Positions 1 to 12,220 are shown, counted from the stretch's first letter. The stretch is DNA of 64,000 nt from Steinernema hermaphroditum (GCA_030435675.1 CM059621.1:11036001-11100000); one strand, 5' to 3'. The notes: a model not told the origin generated them from the letters alone. A program made the numbers and translations.

Positions 1-915
1 GTGGCAGGCGTGTCCCATCGTCCAGCCCGACTCGGACGCCTTTTTCGCGAAGCAGGAGAATCTCTTCAACACTCAATGTGCCAATAAGAACAAGAAACCG
101 CTCAACTGGACCCAGTTCGCCAAGAGAGTCCTCCGGACGAAGGAGCTCTGGAAGGGCGCCAGAAACATTCGGAAGAAGGACAACGAGGGTTTCGGCGACT
201 TTAATGCCGATTTCAAACGTCTTCTTCCGAGGATCTTTGAAACCTCTCAGAGGAATGTCATACGGTAGGTCCTCTTCGATGGAGGAGCGACTGGAGTTTC
301 CAGGATAATCGAGCTCGGGTCCTTCAAAGGTCGGTCGACGATCGAGATGGCGAGGCAGTGCCAGGAGCTGGCAAGGGAGAGCGACAAGGAGTGCCAGATT
401 CTCGCTGTGGACACGTGGCTCGCCTCGCCCGAACACTACGAGGCCGAGAGGGACGACATCAGCAAGTGAGTCCTCATGCCTACTCGCACTCCTCCAGGCG
501 CATTCCAGCCTCTACGAGATCTTCTTGTCCAACATAAGACACGAGGATCTCACCCAGGTCGTCTTCCCCTTCCGACTGACGTCGACGGCCGCCGCCCACG
601 TCCTCCACTGCTACCATATCAACGCCGACGTCGTCTTTGTCGACAGTAATCATGAGTACGATACCGTGATCAGCGAGCTACTCATGTATTACCCGCTCCT
701 GCGTCCTCACGGGCTCTTCATAGGCGACGACTTCCACATTAAGACGTGGCCGGGTACGGAATCTTCGAAGACCTCTTCGATGGATTGCTTTAGGGGTGGT
801 GCAAGCAGTCGAAGAGTTCGCTCAGAAGACGAGTCGCCCCTACGAGGTCGTCAGGAACACGTGGTCGCTCTTCAAGGGAGACGAGCCCGAGAACTATTTT
901 TGGGACAAACAATGA
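1..915 (+). CDS. Methyltransferase family 24-like SAM-dependent methyltransferase, 3' part
   Basis: The 5' end lies outside the window. Exons are <1-264, 304-465, 509-753 and 794-915, with introns of 39, 43 and 40 bp. The joined frame carries a Rossmann-type SAM motif ([14 protein letters not shown], split by the first intron) and a later acidic segment ([15 protein letters not shown]) followed by [12 protein letters not shown]. This order is typical of the Methyltransf_24 class of small-molecule or sugar methyltransferases. The acceptor of each new exon (304, 509, 794) is the one that keeps this motif order in frame. TGA is at 913-915 and a poly(A) signal at 923-928. The first intron's donor lies inside a TACGGTA heptamer. 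The substrate is unknown. Neighbouring glycosyltransferases suggest, but do not prove, a glycan-modifying role. Confidence 0.8.
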
Positions 916-922
916 CAAGCAG

Positions 923-928
923 AATAAA
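923..928 (+). terminator. Poly(A) signal AATAAA
   Basis: AATAAA begins eight bases after the stop codon of the methyltransferase gene. This is close, but plausible for a very short 3' UTR. Confidence 0.45.
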
Positions 929-1030
929 CCGTTTAACTTGGAGTGCTTTTTTTGCCTTTCCTGGGATCGGGAATTCGCAGAATGGGATAAAGGGTCGATA
1001 GAGCTAGTCATATACACTGACCACCATAGC

Positions 1031-1073
1031 GTGGCAGGCGACTCTTCGCGAAGTAAGAGAATCGCTTCAACAC
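1031..1073 (+). pseudogene. Decayed fragment of the upstream methyltransferase exon
   Basis: The stretch beginning gtggcaggcg matches positions 1-10 of the window. It then skips about 30 bases and resumes with the copy of positions 46-73 (cgcgaag..gagaatc.cttcaacac), with scattered substitutions including a TAA where the gene has CAG. It has no continuing open frame. It looks like a partial tandem duplicate of the exon that starts the window, left behind just downstream of the functional gene. Confidence 0.55.
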
Positions 1074-1153
1074 CGGCATTCTTTTCCATTGACGCTGTTC
1101 AATATGGCCATAGCAACCAGTACACGGCGGGTCTTTATTAATTTTACAATGGC

Positions 1154-2966
1154 TCAGAAGCAACCGTCCCATCTCATTTCAAAGAAAATTCTCTCTGGGT
1201 AGCTGATAACAATATCCTCCTTCAGCTTGAACTGGGCAAACTTCAGCTGCATCTGGTGGCACCGGATGCCGTAGTCCACCACTGGACGGGGACACACCAG
1301 GTGATTGGGGCAGATTCCCCACTCTGGATGGTCGAGCGTGCGCGAGAGGTTCTGATAACAGCTGATGTAGGAGTTTGTGTAGACGAGTTCGGATGGAAGG
1401 TTCACGTAGGTCTATGCAAGCGATGATAGACGTGTGCCCTCAGCAATGGACCTACCGGGTAGAGACCGCTCCGTTCGATGAAGCTGGTGAAGTTCTCCGC
1501 CAATTCCGTTGTGTTTAGTGAAGGAAACAGTTCGTTGACCTGTGATGTCAGGGTGAGTGGTTACAGTATCGGCCCTGATGCGCACCTCTTCGCCGTCGCA
1601 GGTCCTCTTCCCCTCCTCCCTGAAGTGCAAGAACATCGAGTGCTCCGTAGTGAGGAGTATCTCCTGGTATCCCCCGGCGCCCCACCACATCCTGTGGATG
1701 CCGATGCTGTCCACACGAGGTCCGCCCACGACGACGACCTTCGTCTCCCCAAACTTGTCCGTCGAGTGCGTCGAATTCAGAAAGTCGCCCATGTCGAAGA
1801 AGGACGCCTGTTTTGCTGCAAAGAGGAGGGTCGGGTGGGTGTCGAACTAAAACGAACGGAGGAAGTTCTGCACGTGCATCCGCTGGAAGCGGAAGGCGGC
1901 AGCGTTAGGGTACTCCGTCAGGAGGATGGACAGCTCCTCGAAAAGGGTAGAGGCGTTGTGCGGCACGAGCAGTTCGTCCCAGTCGCCGAAAATGATGAAG
2001 TCCGCAGATTCGCGGTACTCGTGCAGGCATAGCTGGTAGACCGGCAACTGCTGGTTGTACTCAGTCTCCTTGTTAGGGTTGTACTCGAGGCCGCTCTTGA
2101 AATGGTTTTTACACGGCTTAACCATACTCGCCACTCACGAACTCCTCGTATCGGACGGCAGGGTGGATGACGACGAGCCCCTTATCCCTATAGACCCTCA
2201 GGAATTCGAAGGCTTCGGAGATGATCGAATCGACGTAGGTGGCGATGAGGTCGGCGCCATAGAAGCGGTAGAGCTCGATGACAGTGAACATGATCTGCCA
2301 CTTGTCGTACATGAAGAAACGGCTTTGACAGACCACCACATCGCGCCGGGTCCGATCTATCGAGCGGTACGGTACCTACAGTGGGTGAACGTCCTACTGT
2401 ATGCCGACCCCACTTTATCCACGATATCTCTAAGAAGCGTGGACCTCGGGTCCACTGAAGAACTCACCCTGACTCCTTTATTTTCGGTGTCATCGTCGGG
2501 TCCGGAGATGGCGAAATCCGTCATATCCTCGACGACGGGGCATTTGACCCGGTAGATCGTCCAGAGACACTGGAGGGGCGCCGACTGGAGCTGGCCGACG
2601 TACTCGGCGCTCTTCAGCACCATTCCTTGGCGGTTCCGCGAGAAGCAGTTGATCATGAATCCCGGAGTCTCTTTGTGCGCGCCGAAGAAGAGCCAAACGA
2701 AGGGGACATGGGGACTGCAAAGTTGAGGCGTTCTTCGGATATGCCTCTTACCTGGTTGGCTCCACATGGAGCGTTCCGAAAAGCGAAAGATGGCCGTGTT
2801 GACGAGCACCCGTTGGCCCGACGAAAGCGCGAAGAATCAGGAAGGAAATGAAGAAGAAGGAGAGGATGAGGGCAAAGAGAGCAGCGGGTTTCAGAAGGAC
2901 AGCCAGCTTCTCCCAGAGGTGCCATTTTTGGGCCAAGTGGGCGATTTTGTGCCGAATTCGCTTCAT
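1154..2966 (-). CDS. GT92 family glycosyltransferase (DUF23), type II membrane protein
   Basis: Start ATG is at 2966 and stop at 1154. A short basic cytoplasmic tail is followed by one hydrophobic signal-anchor (about residues 25-48, ALFALILSFFFISFLIL), typical of Golgi glycosyltransferases. The lumenal domain has GT92 landmarks: VVVCQSRFFMYDKWQ, ELYRFYGADLIATYV, the acidic metal-binding segment FGDWDELLVP, and SIGIHRMWWGAGG. Introns (for example 2751-2715) are about 37-46 bp, and two contain TACNGTA near 2368 and 1562. Alternative splicing choices would break the frame. GT92 proteins of nematodes and plants add galactose, for example to core fucose on N-glycans. The exact acceptor here cannot be told. 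A family-24 methyltransferase lies just downstream on the other strand. Confidence 0.85.
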
Positions 2967-3137
2967 CGAAGGGGCGACTCGGAGGAACGCTCGCCTTGAG
3001 AGACGCCTTCCATCAGATAAAGGGGGAAACGATCGCGGCCGACCTTGATTCAGTTAACTATGGCGATAACGAACACGAAAAATAAAGATCTTTAAGGCAG
3101 TATGCTTATTACGTCAAATGTACAAAAAGTGAAAACA

Positions 3138-6100
3138 TTAGAGATATTCTTGCTTGAGCACCCACATCTTGCTCTCCTTCTCCTGAAAACTTATACGTTT
3201 GAGTATAGAACGGAAGGCCAGCGAGTCACGAGGGGCAACCTTCTCCTTAAAACACGATTACTGTAGAGAGTACAAGACTTAGATTTACCTTAAATCTCTC
3301 TAGAATTTCGGCTGTCGTCAAACGACTTCCATTGTTGGCGAAGAAAGTCCTCAGCTCGTCGGCCAACACCTCGAAGCGATCTCCGGTTGGCTGCGAAGTG
3401 GATGGCACATCCTCCTCTCCTTCGGCAATATCCATCGTCATTTCCTTCCGTTTTCGAATCATGGCAAGCAGCGAGAGTCCCGACGACGGCGCCTCCTCGG
3501 TTCCTCCCATGCCTCCCGAGAAGATGGCGTTCTTCGTTTGATGGTCGTCGGCGTCAGGATCTTTCTCATCTTCCTTCAGTCCGTTTCCAAACGTTTGCTT
3601 TCGCCCGAAGATGGGCTGTACGTCGCTTCGATTCCTTTTTGATCGGACGCTCGCGGCTGCTCTCTTGGCGACAGCATTAGCCTCATCTTCAACCAGCTGA
3701 GAGTCCGGCGCTGCATCTCCGAGGATCTGATCATGGCGGAGCGCCGAGTGCACCCTTGTTTTTTTCAGCAAGTGTGCGAGAACGTAGTCATCCTGAGCCT
3801 TCGAATCGGACGGCGCCTCCTGCTTCTCTTTGAACTTCTTCTGCTTCTTGAGATACGGTATTTCGTATTTTCCCTCAAACAGGCGCTTTTCCTTCTTCTT
3901 TTTCTTCCCAAAGAACTCCTTGGGTATCTCTTTCACCTCTCCGCTCGCGAGTTTCTTCGCCATCTCACGCAACTCCATTCTTCTCTCCTCTGAGAGGCTC
4001 ATCTCGGCGTTGCCCGCGCCCGCTTCAACCTCGTCCACTTCTTCGTCATCCGGATCAGGCGCCTTGTCGTTCGATTTCTTCGTTTCGTCGCGCTTCTTAC
4101 GAGCATTCTTCCTTCTGAACAGCCAACGATAAGAGGCAACCCCTTCTCTGTGGACTCACTCTTTCTCATGCTTGTCGAAGAAGTTCTCCCGATTCACGAC
4201 TGTCGCCCGTCCCGCGAAAATTGCCGCCGTTTCCGTCCCGTGGGCTTTGTCGGTTTTGCTATCTCCTAGCGTGAATAGTTCGTGCAAGTCGTTGGTCTTG
4301 AAGAAACGACTCTGCTTCGCGTCGACAAGCACACGGTTCACCAAGAACTGTTTGAAGATCTGCCTAAACAAGGGACACAACCGGTCTTCTCAAGTTTGGC
4401 AGCTGTACCGGTGATAGATTTTCTCCTCGATAGTGCTACTTGTCAGAAGTCGGTAGATGGTTACAGCGCGAGTTTGTCCGATTCTCCACGCCCGTTCCCT
4501 CGCTTGAGCGTCGGTCGACGGATTCCAATCAGGGTCGAAGATGACAATCCTATTCGCGCCAGTGAGATTCACTCCCAGACCGCCGACTCTTGTGGTCAAC
4601 AGGAAAACAAACTGCTCCGGATCCTAAATACCGCCCTTGTCACGGCTCCTGACGTCGGCCCAGTTACCGTGTTGAATTTCTCTACTAGTGCCTGCCGCAC
4701 CGCAACGTTCGTTTGTCCGTCCATCCGCAGGTAGTTGTACCCCTGGGAAATGACGAACTTCTCCAGAATGGTGAGCATCTGGCGACTCTGTGAAAACAGA
4801 AGAACCTTGTGCTTCTGCTCGTGCCACAGTCGAAGTAAGGACTTTACTACTTGCATCTTCCCGCTTCTGCTGACATGGCCGAAGTCCTTCTCGGGATTAC
4901 TTTCGATGTCACAGTCACCATGCCGGTTTGGTCCGCCGGTTATGAAGTCTGGATGGTTGCACAACTTTCGGAGGGCGATCAGTCCAACAAAAGCGTCCAT
5001 TCGGCCACTAAGAATACGCTTGCACTCCTTGGAATTGATGTAGTCTTCATACAGAAATCGCTGTTCAGCGGTGATATCACAGAAGAGAACCTAAAATCGG
5101 AAACAATTGCTAGATCCTCCTTCATCACGGCGTAGCACCTGCTCCATCTTGTCGGGAAGGTGGAGAACCATTTCCACATCCTTCTTCATCCTCCGCAACA
5201 TGAAAGGATTGATGGCATTTCTGCAGGATCACTTTGAAGGAATACGATTTTGGCGGCACTTACTTCAGAACGCAGGCACATTTGTAGGCAGTTCTGACCT
5301 GGATGGAAGTCGCGTTCGCGTAGCCGCCTTGTGTGATGGGGATGGAGAATTTCTCCGTAAACGACTTCAATGAACCCAGCCGTCCAGGGTACACGAAGTC
5401 GATCAAGGACCAAAGCTCCTTCAGATTGTTCTGCATCGGTGATCCAGAGAGGATCAAACGATGCGCGGTCCTCGCTTCCTTGATAGCCATGGTCATCTTG
5501 GCGTCGGGATTTCTGATTTTGTGTCCTTCGTCCAAAATTATGTAGTGCCAGCCGTGCTTCAGAATCGTTTTGCATTCGTTTGCTATTGCTGTATACGTTG
5601 TTACCAGAATCGAACCTTCCCTAAAAGAACGATTTAGTAACGCCGCTAAAGAAGATGTTTTACTTTCTGTAGGTCGCCATTTTCCTCAAAAGAGCTGGAC
5701 GGTTTCCACGGTACGATCCACTAGCGTGGTAGACGGAAATTCGGCACAGCGGAAACCACTTGTTGACTTCGCGAACCCACTGATGCATCAAAGTGGCGGG
5801 ACAAACGATGAGCACGGGCCCTAGTCCCTCGTATTCTTTCACGGCCGATGTGAAATTTGAAACGGACAAGGAGCGAAGGAAGGCGATGATCTGGATCGTC
5901 TTGCCTAGGCCCATCTCATCGGCTAGAATGCCGCCGACATTTTGTTGGTGTAACTCCGAGAGCCATCGAACGCCGGTCTTCTGATATCTACGCTCACTGG
6001 GTAAGAGAAATGAGAGAACGCATAATTACTTGTACAGCTTGTTCCAGATCGAAATTGGAATCTTGAGACCTGTCTTTGTGATGTGAAGCGCTTCTTCCTC

Positions 6101-6819
6101 TCCGTTGTTTTCGGTGAGCATGGAGTCCTTGCAGCTCCTGAACACAAAATTCCGGTTTCAGCATAACAAGAAAACTCACTGGATTCTTCTCTCAAAGTCG
6201 GCGTCATTGCCATCGTCTCTTCCGTGTACCAATGGCGCTTTCGGGGAAGGCTTCTTCTTATCCTGCGTTGCTCCTTTCTTCGGGATACCTTCTCCATTCA
6301 CATCATCGTATTCGCTCTCGGAATCCTCTTCCATCGGCTCATCATCGCCTTCCGGTTCGTAGTCGGAGCCTTCACCCTCTTCTGAAGGGATCTCTCCATC
6401 CTCGGCCTCTTCCTCGCGACTCTTCTTGGCCGTCGATGCGAGCTAAGCACAGTCCGTAGACGAATAACTCAACGCTGGCAACTAACTTGTTCGAACGGCG
6501 TCAAATCGCCGAATCGGACGGCCTCCGCTGTCTCCAGCACTCCATTCTGAATTCTTCGCTTCCGGATCACTCGCTTGTCCTCCTCCTCATTCGAGATCTG
6601 GCGCACTTGGGCGAGGAACCCGTCTTCCAGCTGATTCGCGTTGTAGGCAGTGACTCCGGACAGTGCGAAGCCCAGCTCGTCGTCGTTGGAGGGGATTGCC
6701 AGACGGTCGAGGTGGAACGACGTCGATTGCGCTTCTTTTCCATCGTTTTCGGCTTCGTCGCCACCTCCATCAAGGACGAAGTCGTCCGTTTCCGCGAAAT
6801 TCGCTTCCGGCGAACTCAT
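3138..6819 (-). CDS. ERCC6: CSB/ERCC6-like SNF2 ATPase (transcription-coupled repair)
   Basis: About ten short introns separate exons coding a full CSB-like protein. An acidic N-terminus is followed by a linker ending [13 protein letters not shown] sequence and the SNF2 core: Walker [15 protein letters not shown] box ([12 protein letters not shown]), LSGSPMQN, and the helicase C-lobe ([49 protein letters not shown]). A long Lys-rich region and a C-terminal winged-helix-like end ([19 protein letters not shown]) match the CSB C-terminus. CSB recognises stalled RNA polymerase II and recruits nucleotide-excision repair in the nucleus. ATG at 6819 is the first in-frame ATG. The 5' UTR is undefined. 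The gene lies head-to-head with the FkbM gene, leaving a shared upstream region of about 325 bp. The last intron contains TACAGTA. Confidence 0.93.
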
Positions 6820-7144
6820 TTCAGAAACCAACGGCAAAACGGAGCGGAAAGCGCCGACGGTTCGCGCATTGCGAAAAGTGCTAAATCCCGGTCTCGCCCA
6901 TGTTCGGTCCCGCAGATAACCACTCTACGACGGTATTGATGGTTACTGTAAAATTTCCTTCAACATTTCGGATTTCGTTTGCGTTCTGATGGCTCTTGAT
7001 CTGTAGATTCTTCGCTGATTGCGCGATCTTGTGAATTATCTACTTTTGGTGCCGAATTATCTCCTTCTCAATCGTTGCGGCCTAATTCCTCTTCGTCCAT
7101 ATCGATCCCGGCGCCACTTCCTCTGATTCCGACCATAAGTCGAG
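6820..7144. promoter_or_regulatory. Divergent intergenic region between CSB and FkbM methyltransferase
   Basis: About 325 bp separates two head-to-head start codons, so both promoters must lie here or be reached through 5' UTR introns. A TACTGTA heptamer is at 6944-6950. I see no TATA box. Confidence 0.4.
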
Positions 7145-8234
7145 ATGGGAGGCGACTTTCTGTCCCGGAGCTTTCCTTTCCTGAGAGGACTTCGACCTGT
7201 CCAGAAGGTTCTCCTTTTTCTCGCCATCTTCTTCTCCCTCCTTTGGCTCTCTCAGCGTTCACCTCGACGATTCGTCCCCTCCAAATGTCCCGACCGCTTC
7301 GCCGTCTTCCGGAGGGTCGTGGGGAGCGATCTTCTGGACAAGTTCCACGACTACAATACGTGTGTCTACGCAAGGACATTCAAAGCTTCTCCGGAAGAGG
7401 TAGCGACTTTCCGTGGCTCAAGCGAAGAAGCTTTCGTTTAGCTCTGGAAGCAGCTGATCCCCGTGATGGATCAGTGCCGCAAGGACCTTCTTCTGACCGA
7501 CGGAAGTCTCGAGGCCTTTCGAAGCGAAGACGAAATCAAATATCACATACTGCCTAACGAAGGCAGCGAGGTATCATCAAGGAAGGGATACTGTAGGTGG
7601 GTCCTAGAACGGAGGGTGTACCGTTCTCACGGTCGGCATTGGGAAGGACGTGAAGACGGAGATGGGGATCCGGAAGCGTCTTCGGGACATCCAGTGGCGC
7701 TGCAGCTTCCACGGAGCCGATCCGAACGCCCAAAAAAATCAAGAGATCTTCAAGGGTTTAGGCACGTTCTACAACGTTGTGGTCGGCAATGGAACCCGTA
7801 TGGCGCCAAAGCAGAGCAAACTCAGTGCGTTTTTGTGCTTTTTTCGTCCCTCACTCTACCCGTACCCCATAGAATCTTCGAAGCTCGGATACAAGACAAA
7901 GAACGCTCCCCAGGTGGAACTGGTCGACTTCTTTCGGAAGCACGTCCACTCATCTCCCATAGTCGATCAGCTCCTTCTCACGTCGGAGCTCGGCATGGCC
8001 TCTTACTTCATGGAAGGCTCCCCTTTGGACGAAGAGGGAATCGAGATCTGCCAGGTGAACATCGACTTTCACGGGTCGATCGATCGGCGTCTCTTCGCGA
8101 AGATCGTGCGGAGGATTCTGAGGGAGCACCGATGGGTCCTCTTCAAGCCTCTGATTAGCGAACACGTGAGGTTCTTCATGTTAAACATCCAGTCGCCCAC
8201 TTGCGCTGAGAGGTACATTGTCGACAAGTTCTGA
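7145..8234 (+). CDS. FkbM-type (Methyltransf_21) methyltransferase, membrane anchored
   Basis: ATG at 7145 gives an N-terminal basic stretch and one hydrophobic anchor (about residues 20-36, KVLLFLAIFFSLLWLS). Three introns are inferred: donor after ASPEE near 7400; a 37-bp one ending near 7606 that contains TACTGTA; and one ending near 7871. The joined frame reads CTVLTVGIGKDVKTE, then CSFHGADPN, GTFYNVVVGNGT and a conserved EICQVNIDFHG segment. These are landmarks of the nematode FkbM/Methyltransf_21 family. FkbM proteins are O-methyltransferases. With an N-terminal anchor this one probably works in the secretory pathway, perhaps on glycans. Stop TGA is at 8232-8234. The family call is firm, the substrate unknown. 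Confidence 0.85.
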
Positions 8235-8470
8235 GAACACGGACGATGCTACAAAGCCACACACTTCGCCTAGAGAAATATGAAATGGAAAGAGGACCCT
8301 TTGTTTCATTGAATTCAGTGTACTCACAATGTCATCCCCAATTTTCAGCGTGTCAGCTAAAACATGAACGTTCTTGGGAGAACACCTTGTCGAAGATCAC
8401 TACGCACTATCACTACTATGGACTCCTTTATCTGAATTCCGATCGTGAACAGTTCAAAACAAAGCAACAC

Positions 8471-10190
8471 TCAGAAGAAGTCAAAAGCGGACGGGGATGG
8501 GACGTCCATGTCCTCCAACTGCTCTCCGCGCATCATCCGTGGTCCTGGCAACATACCGTACTCCTTAGCGTTAAATTCGCGGTTCGGGTCAAGAGTCCTC
8601 CGTCGGACGGCCTCGTAGACGCAAAAGAAGGTGGCGGTCTGGTAATCCATGTAGAATTTGTGGGCGACCAACTCGGGGCGCGCCAGGAGCCCCGGTAGGT
8701 CGCGAAGCCCATAGACACAGGAGAGCTGGACGAGTTTCCCGTAGCAGGGGCGTCGGTCGGTGAACCACGTTTGGAAGCGAGAGATGTAGTACTTCTCGGG
8801 ACGGTACAGGCCGAATCGGGTCCTTCCGCGATAGTACTCGAGCGTGTCGAAGATTGCCAGAAGTTTCTTCCGAAAGAGGCGGGCATTGAATCCCCCAGGC
8901 ACTTGAAGGTCTGAAGTAGATACGTGTTAGGAACGGGCGAAGGCATCTACTGACACTCGGGGTTCCCCGCAAGCGTGGTCCAAAGGGATTCGTCCGAACA
9001 CTCGGTCTTCGACAAGTAGACGACAAGTTCGGCCGTTTTGCGGTGACTGAAGAAGTAAGTGGCCGACGCTCTGGTGAAAGTCGCCGACAAGCTTGACTTG
9101 AAGAGGGGGAGGGGCGCCCACCGCGTTTGCTGTAGATACAGGAAATGCTAGGGAATTTCCAAGCGGAAACAGACCGTGCGGATACGGTAGCCAGGGAAGT
9201 CGGAGATTCCGGAGTTGAAGGAGCCGTTGAGTGCTTTGAAGATTCTGACCATCTCGAGGTTCGTCTTCAGTGGGAGGTCAGTACCGCTCAGATACTGTAA
9301 AGGGGTCTCGTCAAGTGCTCAAAATGGAACCGACCTGATAGTAGTTCCACTCAGCCTTTAGTTTTGTGAGCGAATCAAGACAAGCGAGAACTCCTTTCGT
9401 GACCGAGTACCCACACCAACTGATGGGAGGGACGTACTGAAACAGGAAAAGTAGGGCGAGCAAACAGACAAAGGGAGTTATAGGAACGTACGATGATGTG
9501 GATGTTCGGAAAGCAGCTGGCGATGATCTTCATCTCCCTCTTAAAAGCCATAGACGCTTTCGAGTCGATCGCAATGCAGAACTGATTCTGAGGCTGATAG
9601 ATGGCGCTCAGGAGGTACAAAATCTAAATCGCTTGAAGACATTGCGCTCAGCCAAACGTTACTTGGACAGAATTGTGGTACAAGAGCATTCCATAGGCCA
9701 GGGGGTAGAGTGCCTCTTCCCGGGAAAGTGGCCGCTCCGCAAACGAAAACATCGACTTGATCGTCTCACATCTGAACTGGACAAATGGGGCACGCTGATT
9801 GATTCCGGACCTGTCGTAGGATGGGTAGATGCTCTCCCACACGAACGAATCGTCGAATCTCCACCGTTTGGCCCTGCGAATGGACTCGACGTTTCCCTCG
9901 GCGATAGCCGGACAATCGACCATCTCTCGGTACTTCTCCAGCGGCGCGAAGACGGCGTCCAAAGAATCGTTTTTGGGAAGAAAGTAGAGATTCTCCGCAG
10001 GGTTCAGCGGAGTGTCGCGACTAGAGTCCAGTGACTGATGAGAGAGCAATCTGAACGGGTGGCACATTGGCTGACGAAGAAAAAATTACCCGATGTTCAC
10101 TAAATATGTCCATGTGGCAGCAGAAAGAAGAAAGTACTTCAAGTACCATGGTCGATTCAGAAGGCGGACGATGCGCCACACTTTTCGCAT
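8471..10190 (-). CDS. Core-2/I-branching type GT14 glycosyltransferase
   Basis: ATG at 10190 gives a basic tail and a short hydrophobic anchor (YLKYFLLSAATWTYL). The next exon follows a 31-bp intron. The joined protein shows GT14 landmarks in order: YPLAYGMLLYHN, LLSAIYQPQNQFCIAIDSK, the YVPPISWCGYSVTKG region, WNYYQYLSGTDLPLKTN, FFSHRKTAELV, DESLWTTLAGNPE and PGGFNARL. GT14 enzymes add beta-1,6-GlcNAc branches or xylose in the Golgi, and the family is expanded in nematodes. The intron preceding YLSGTDLP has its acceptor inside a TACAGTA heptamer (9293-9299). All short introns restore the same frame, so the gene looks intact. Stop is at 8471. It is convergent with the FkbM gene. Confidence 0.88.
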
Positions 10191-10359
10191 AGCGAGGGAA
10201 GCGTGACGTTCTATGGCCGGGGAACAAACAACGCGATGACCTCCATGATAAGTTCAGGCAAAGGAGAAAACAGTGATGTGTAATGAAGATGTTGACCTTT
10301 TTCCTCGTCAGCCTTTGTAAACTCTGAATTTGTTTCAGTAGTGCTCTTCACTCGTCAAG

Positions 10360-11368
10360 ATGCTCACTACTTTCTTTTTTCTCTTTCTCTGCCTAGTGGG
10401 ACAGCGGCACCTTCCTCGTGTATCTTCGGCTTCCACCGACTTAACTGGGACTCTGGACGTTGAAGGTATCGCCCCTATCTTCCATCTCCAGATGTGGTTT
10501 CAGGCATCGCCTCGTCGATTCACCAATGCGTCCACGGACACCTCCAGAAGGCGCTAAAGATCGACTCCGCAGTACTCTCGGATTGCCTCTCAGAGAGCCT
10601 CCGATTCGAAGAATCCGATTTCGAGACTTACGGAGAAGGAACGACTCGAAGAACATTCTTGAAATTCACACGGACTGGGAAGCAGAGGGACTGTGTGGCT
10701 CTTTCTGCAGGATCCGCCGGAGGGGAGGGAGTCGTCGAAAGGGATCTCCAGATACGGTGCCCGCACCACCCTCTTCGAATGACAACTGCCATTTAGAAAT
10801 ACAAATTGCCGGGCTTTTGCTCTTAGGTCAACTTCCACCGATCAAGATAAGTTATCCAAGGTGCTTACAGTCGTCCCTTTTCAATTCGAATCGGAAAATC
10901 TGACCCTCACAGAGCCAACTTTCTTGGGACCGATTCTCAGAGCTGAAGTCGGCTCTAACCTCGTTCACTTCCTCAATATTCACACCTTGAGTCATTGGCT
11001 CGTGGAAGCTATCACTATTCGCTACTTCCTCGAAGATGACGCCATCTGTCAGGTTTTCCAGGCGACGACAACTTCCACTACTCGTCGAACTCCTTTAGAT
11101 CTCTTTTCAAATCCCGAAGTACGAGGTCGCTCTGCTGCTGACCCTTCTGGAAGACTCTCCCTTCACTCCCATCTTTGTGAAATCAGCCGGTCGCCGAAAA
11201 GTCGAAATTACGGCGGCACATTTGGGCCACAAGGAGTGTGAGAAGGCGTTCGGATTCCGAAGACGCTTCGTGCTTAAGAAGCTCCCTTCCATACAGGACG
11301 TCGAGAACCAGTTCTTTCCGAAAGACGAAGGATGGGATCCGGATATGCTTATCAACGGTCTCATTTGA
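10360..11368 (+). CDS. Divergent FkbM-like secreted or anchored protein
   Basis: ATG at 10360 starts an apparent signal peptide or anchor (MLTTFFFLFLCLVG). I infer three introns: a 38-bp one after TLDVEG; one ending near 10795; and a 46-bp one ending with tttag near 11098. The joined frame is open and its second half parallels the neighbouring FkbM gene: EDDAICQISFQIPKYE matches EGIEICQVNIDFHG, and both continue with a phenylalanine-rich stretch and a late Cys. The N-terminal SAM loop differs strongly (ALSAGSAGGEG instead of TVGIGKD). It may be a relative that has lost methyl transfer or uses a different cofactor loop. A TTTCAG about 20 bases before the ATG could be a trans-splice acceptor. 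Confidence 0.55.
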
Positions 11369-12220
11369 TGATGTAAGGCCAAGAACGGTGATTGTCTGCC
11401 TGGTCCTGCTACGAATTCTCTGGCAAGCGTGCCTGCTGCATTTCAAAAGTAGGCAGGCGTGTTGTGCAGGCAAGCGTGTTGTGTTCGTATTCATTTTGAG
11501 ATATACAATATGTGTTCGCTTGAGAGCCTTGAAAGGCGTTTGTGTGCTTTTATTTCGTTGGCGTCATGTGATTTACATTTACATTTACTCTTGAATCAAT
11601 GACATTCGTCATGCAAGATATCTCATAATGCTCAAAGGAGAACCGTATATCACCGTAGTAGCTGCTGATCTTCTTTCTTCGGCGCAGAGCGCGACGTCCG
11701 AATTGAAGACAGCTATCCCATCAATGTGCGCGGCTTCGAAGCGGCAAAGAGGCTGTATGCAGAAGATGCGCGGTGGTGGAGCATGACAGGCGACGTGGAA
11801 TCCCGTCTTCGGTGCGGTTGACGGAGCAGACTTCGGAGTTGGGGCGATTCTTCGGCTTGAGTGGACGGCACAGGTGGTCGGGCGATGCTGACGGTCTTCT
11901 TGGCGAGATATAATTCGTCATGTGATTTTTTTGTAAATTTCGATTTTTCCGTTTGTCAAAGTTTGTCATTTTGTTTCTTGGAACCTACCGATTCAGGCTT
12001 TCTTGTAGATGGATGCCCAAATTCGACCGCTCACTCCGAGACGAAGTGAGCACACCGTCAGATATTAGCCTCTCCCACAAACGAGACAAAACGTCTCCCA
12101 GACACCGAGACACCTGCCCTATCCAGACAGCTCCCTTAAAAAGGGGTTCAGTGTGAAGCGTGGTCACTTTACTGACTCCGTTGCCGCTTCCGGTCGGTCG
12201 GTGACTACTGACTGCTTGCC
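11369..12220. other. Intergenic region with a short tandem repeat
   Basis: No gene recognised. A GGCAAGCGTG / GGCAGGCGTGTTGTG / GGCAAGCGTGTTGTG series occupies about 11422-11483. The last 150 bases before the next ATG include several short homopurine or C-rich runs and must carry the GIPC promoter or outron. I see no TATA box. Confidence 0.4.
11422..11483 (+). repeat. Short degenerate tandem repeat (GGCARGCGTGTTGTG)
   Basis: Three copies of a GGCARGCGTG core are seen, the last two extended by TTGTG and placed 17 bases apart. Confidence 0.5.
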
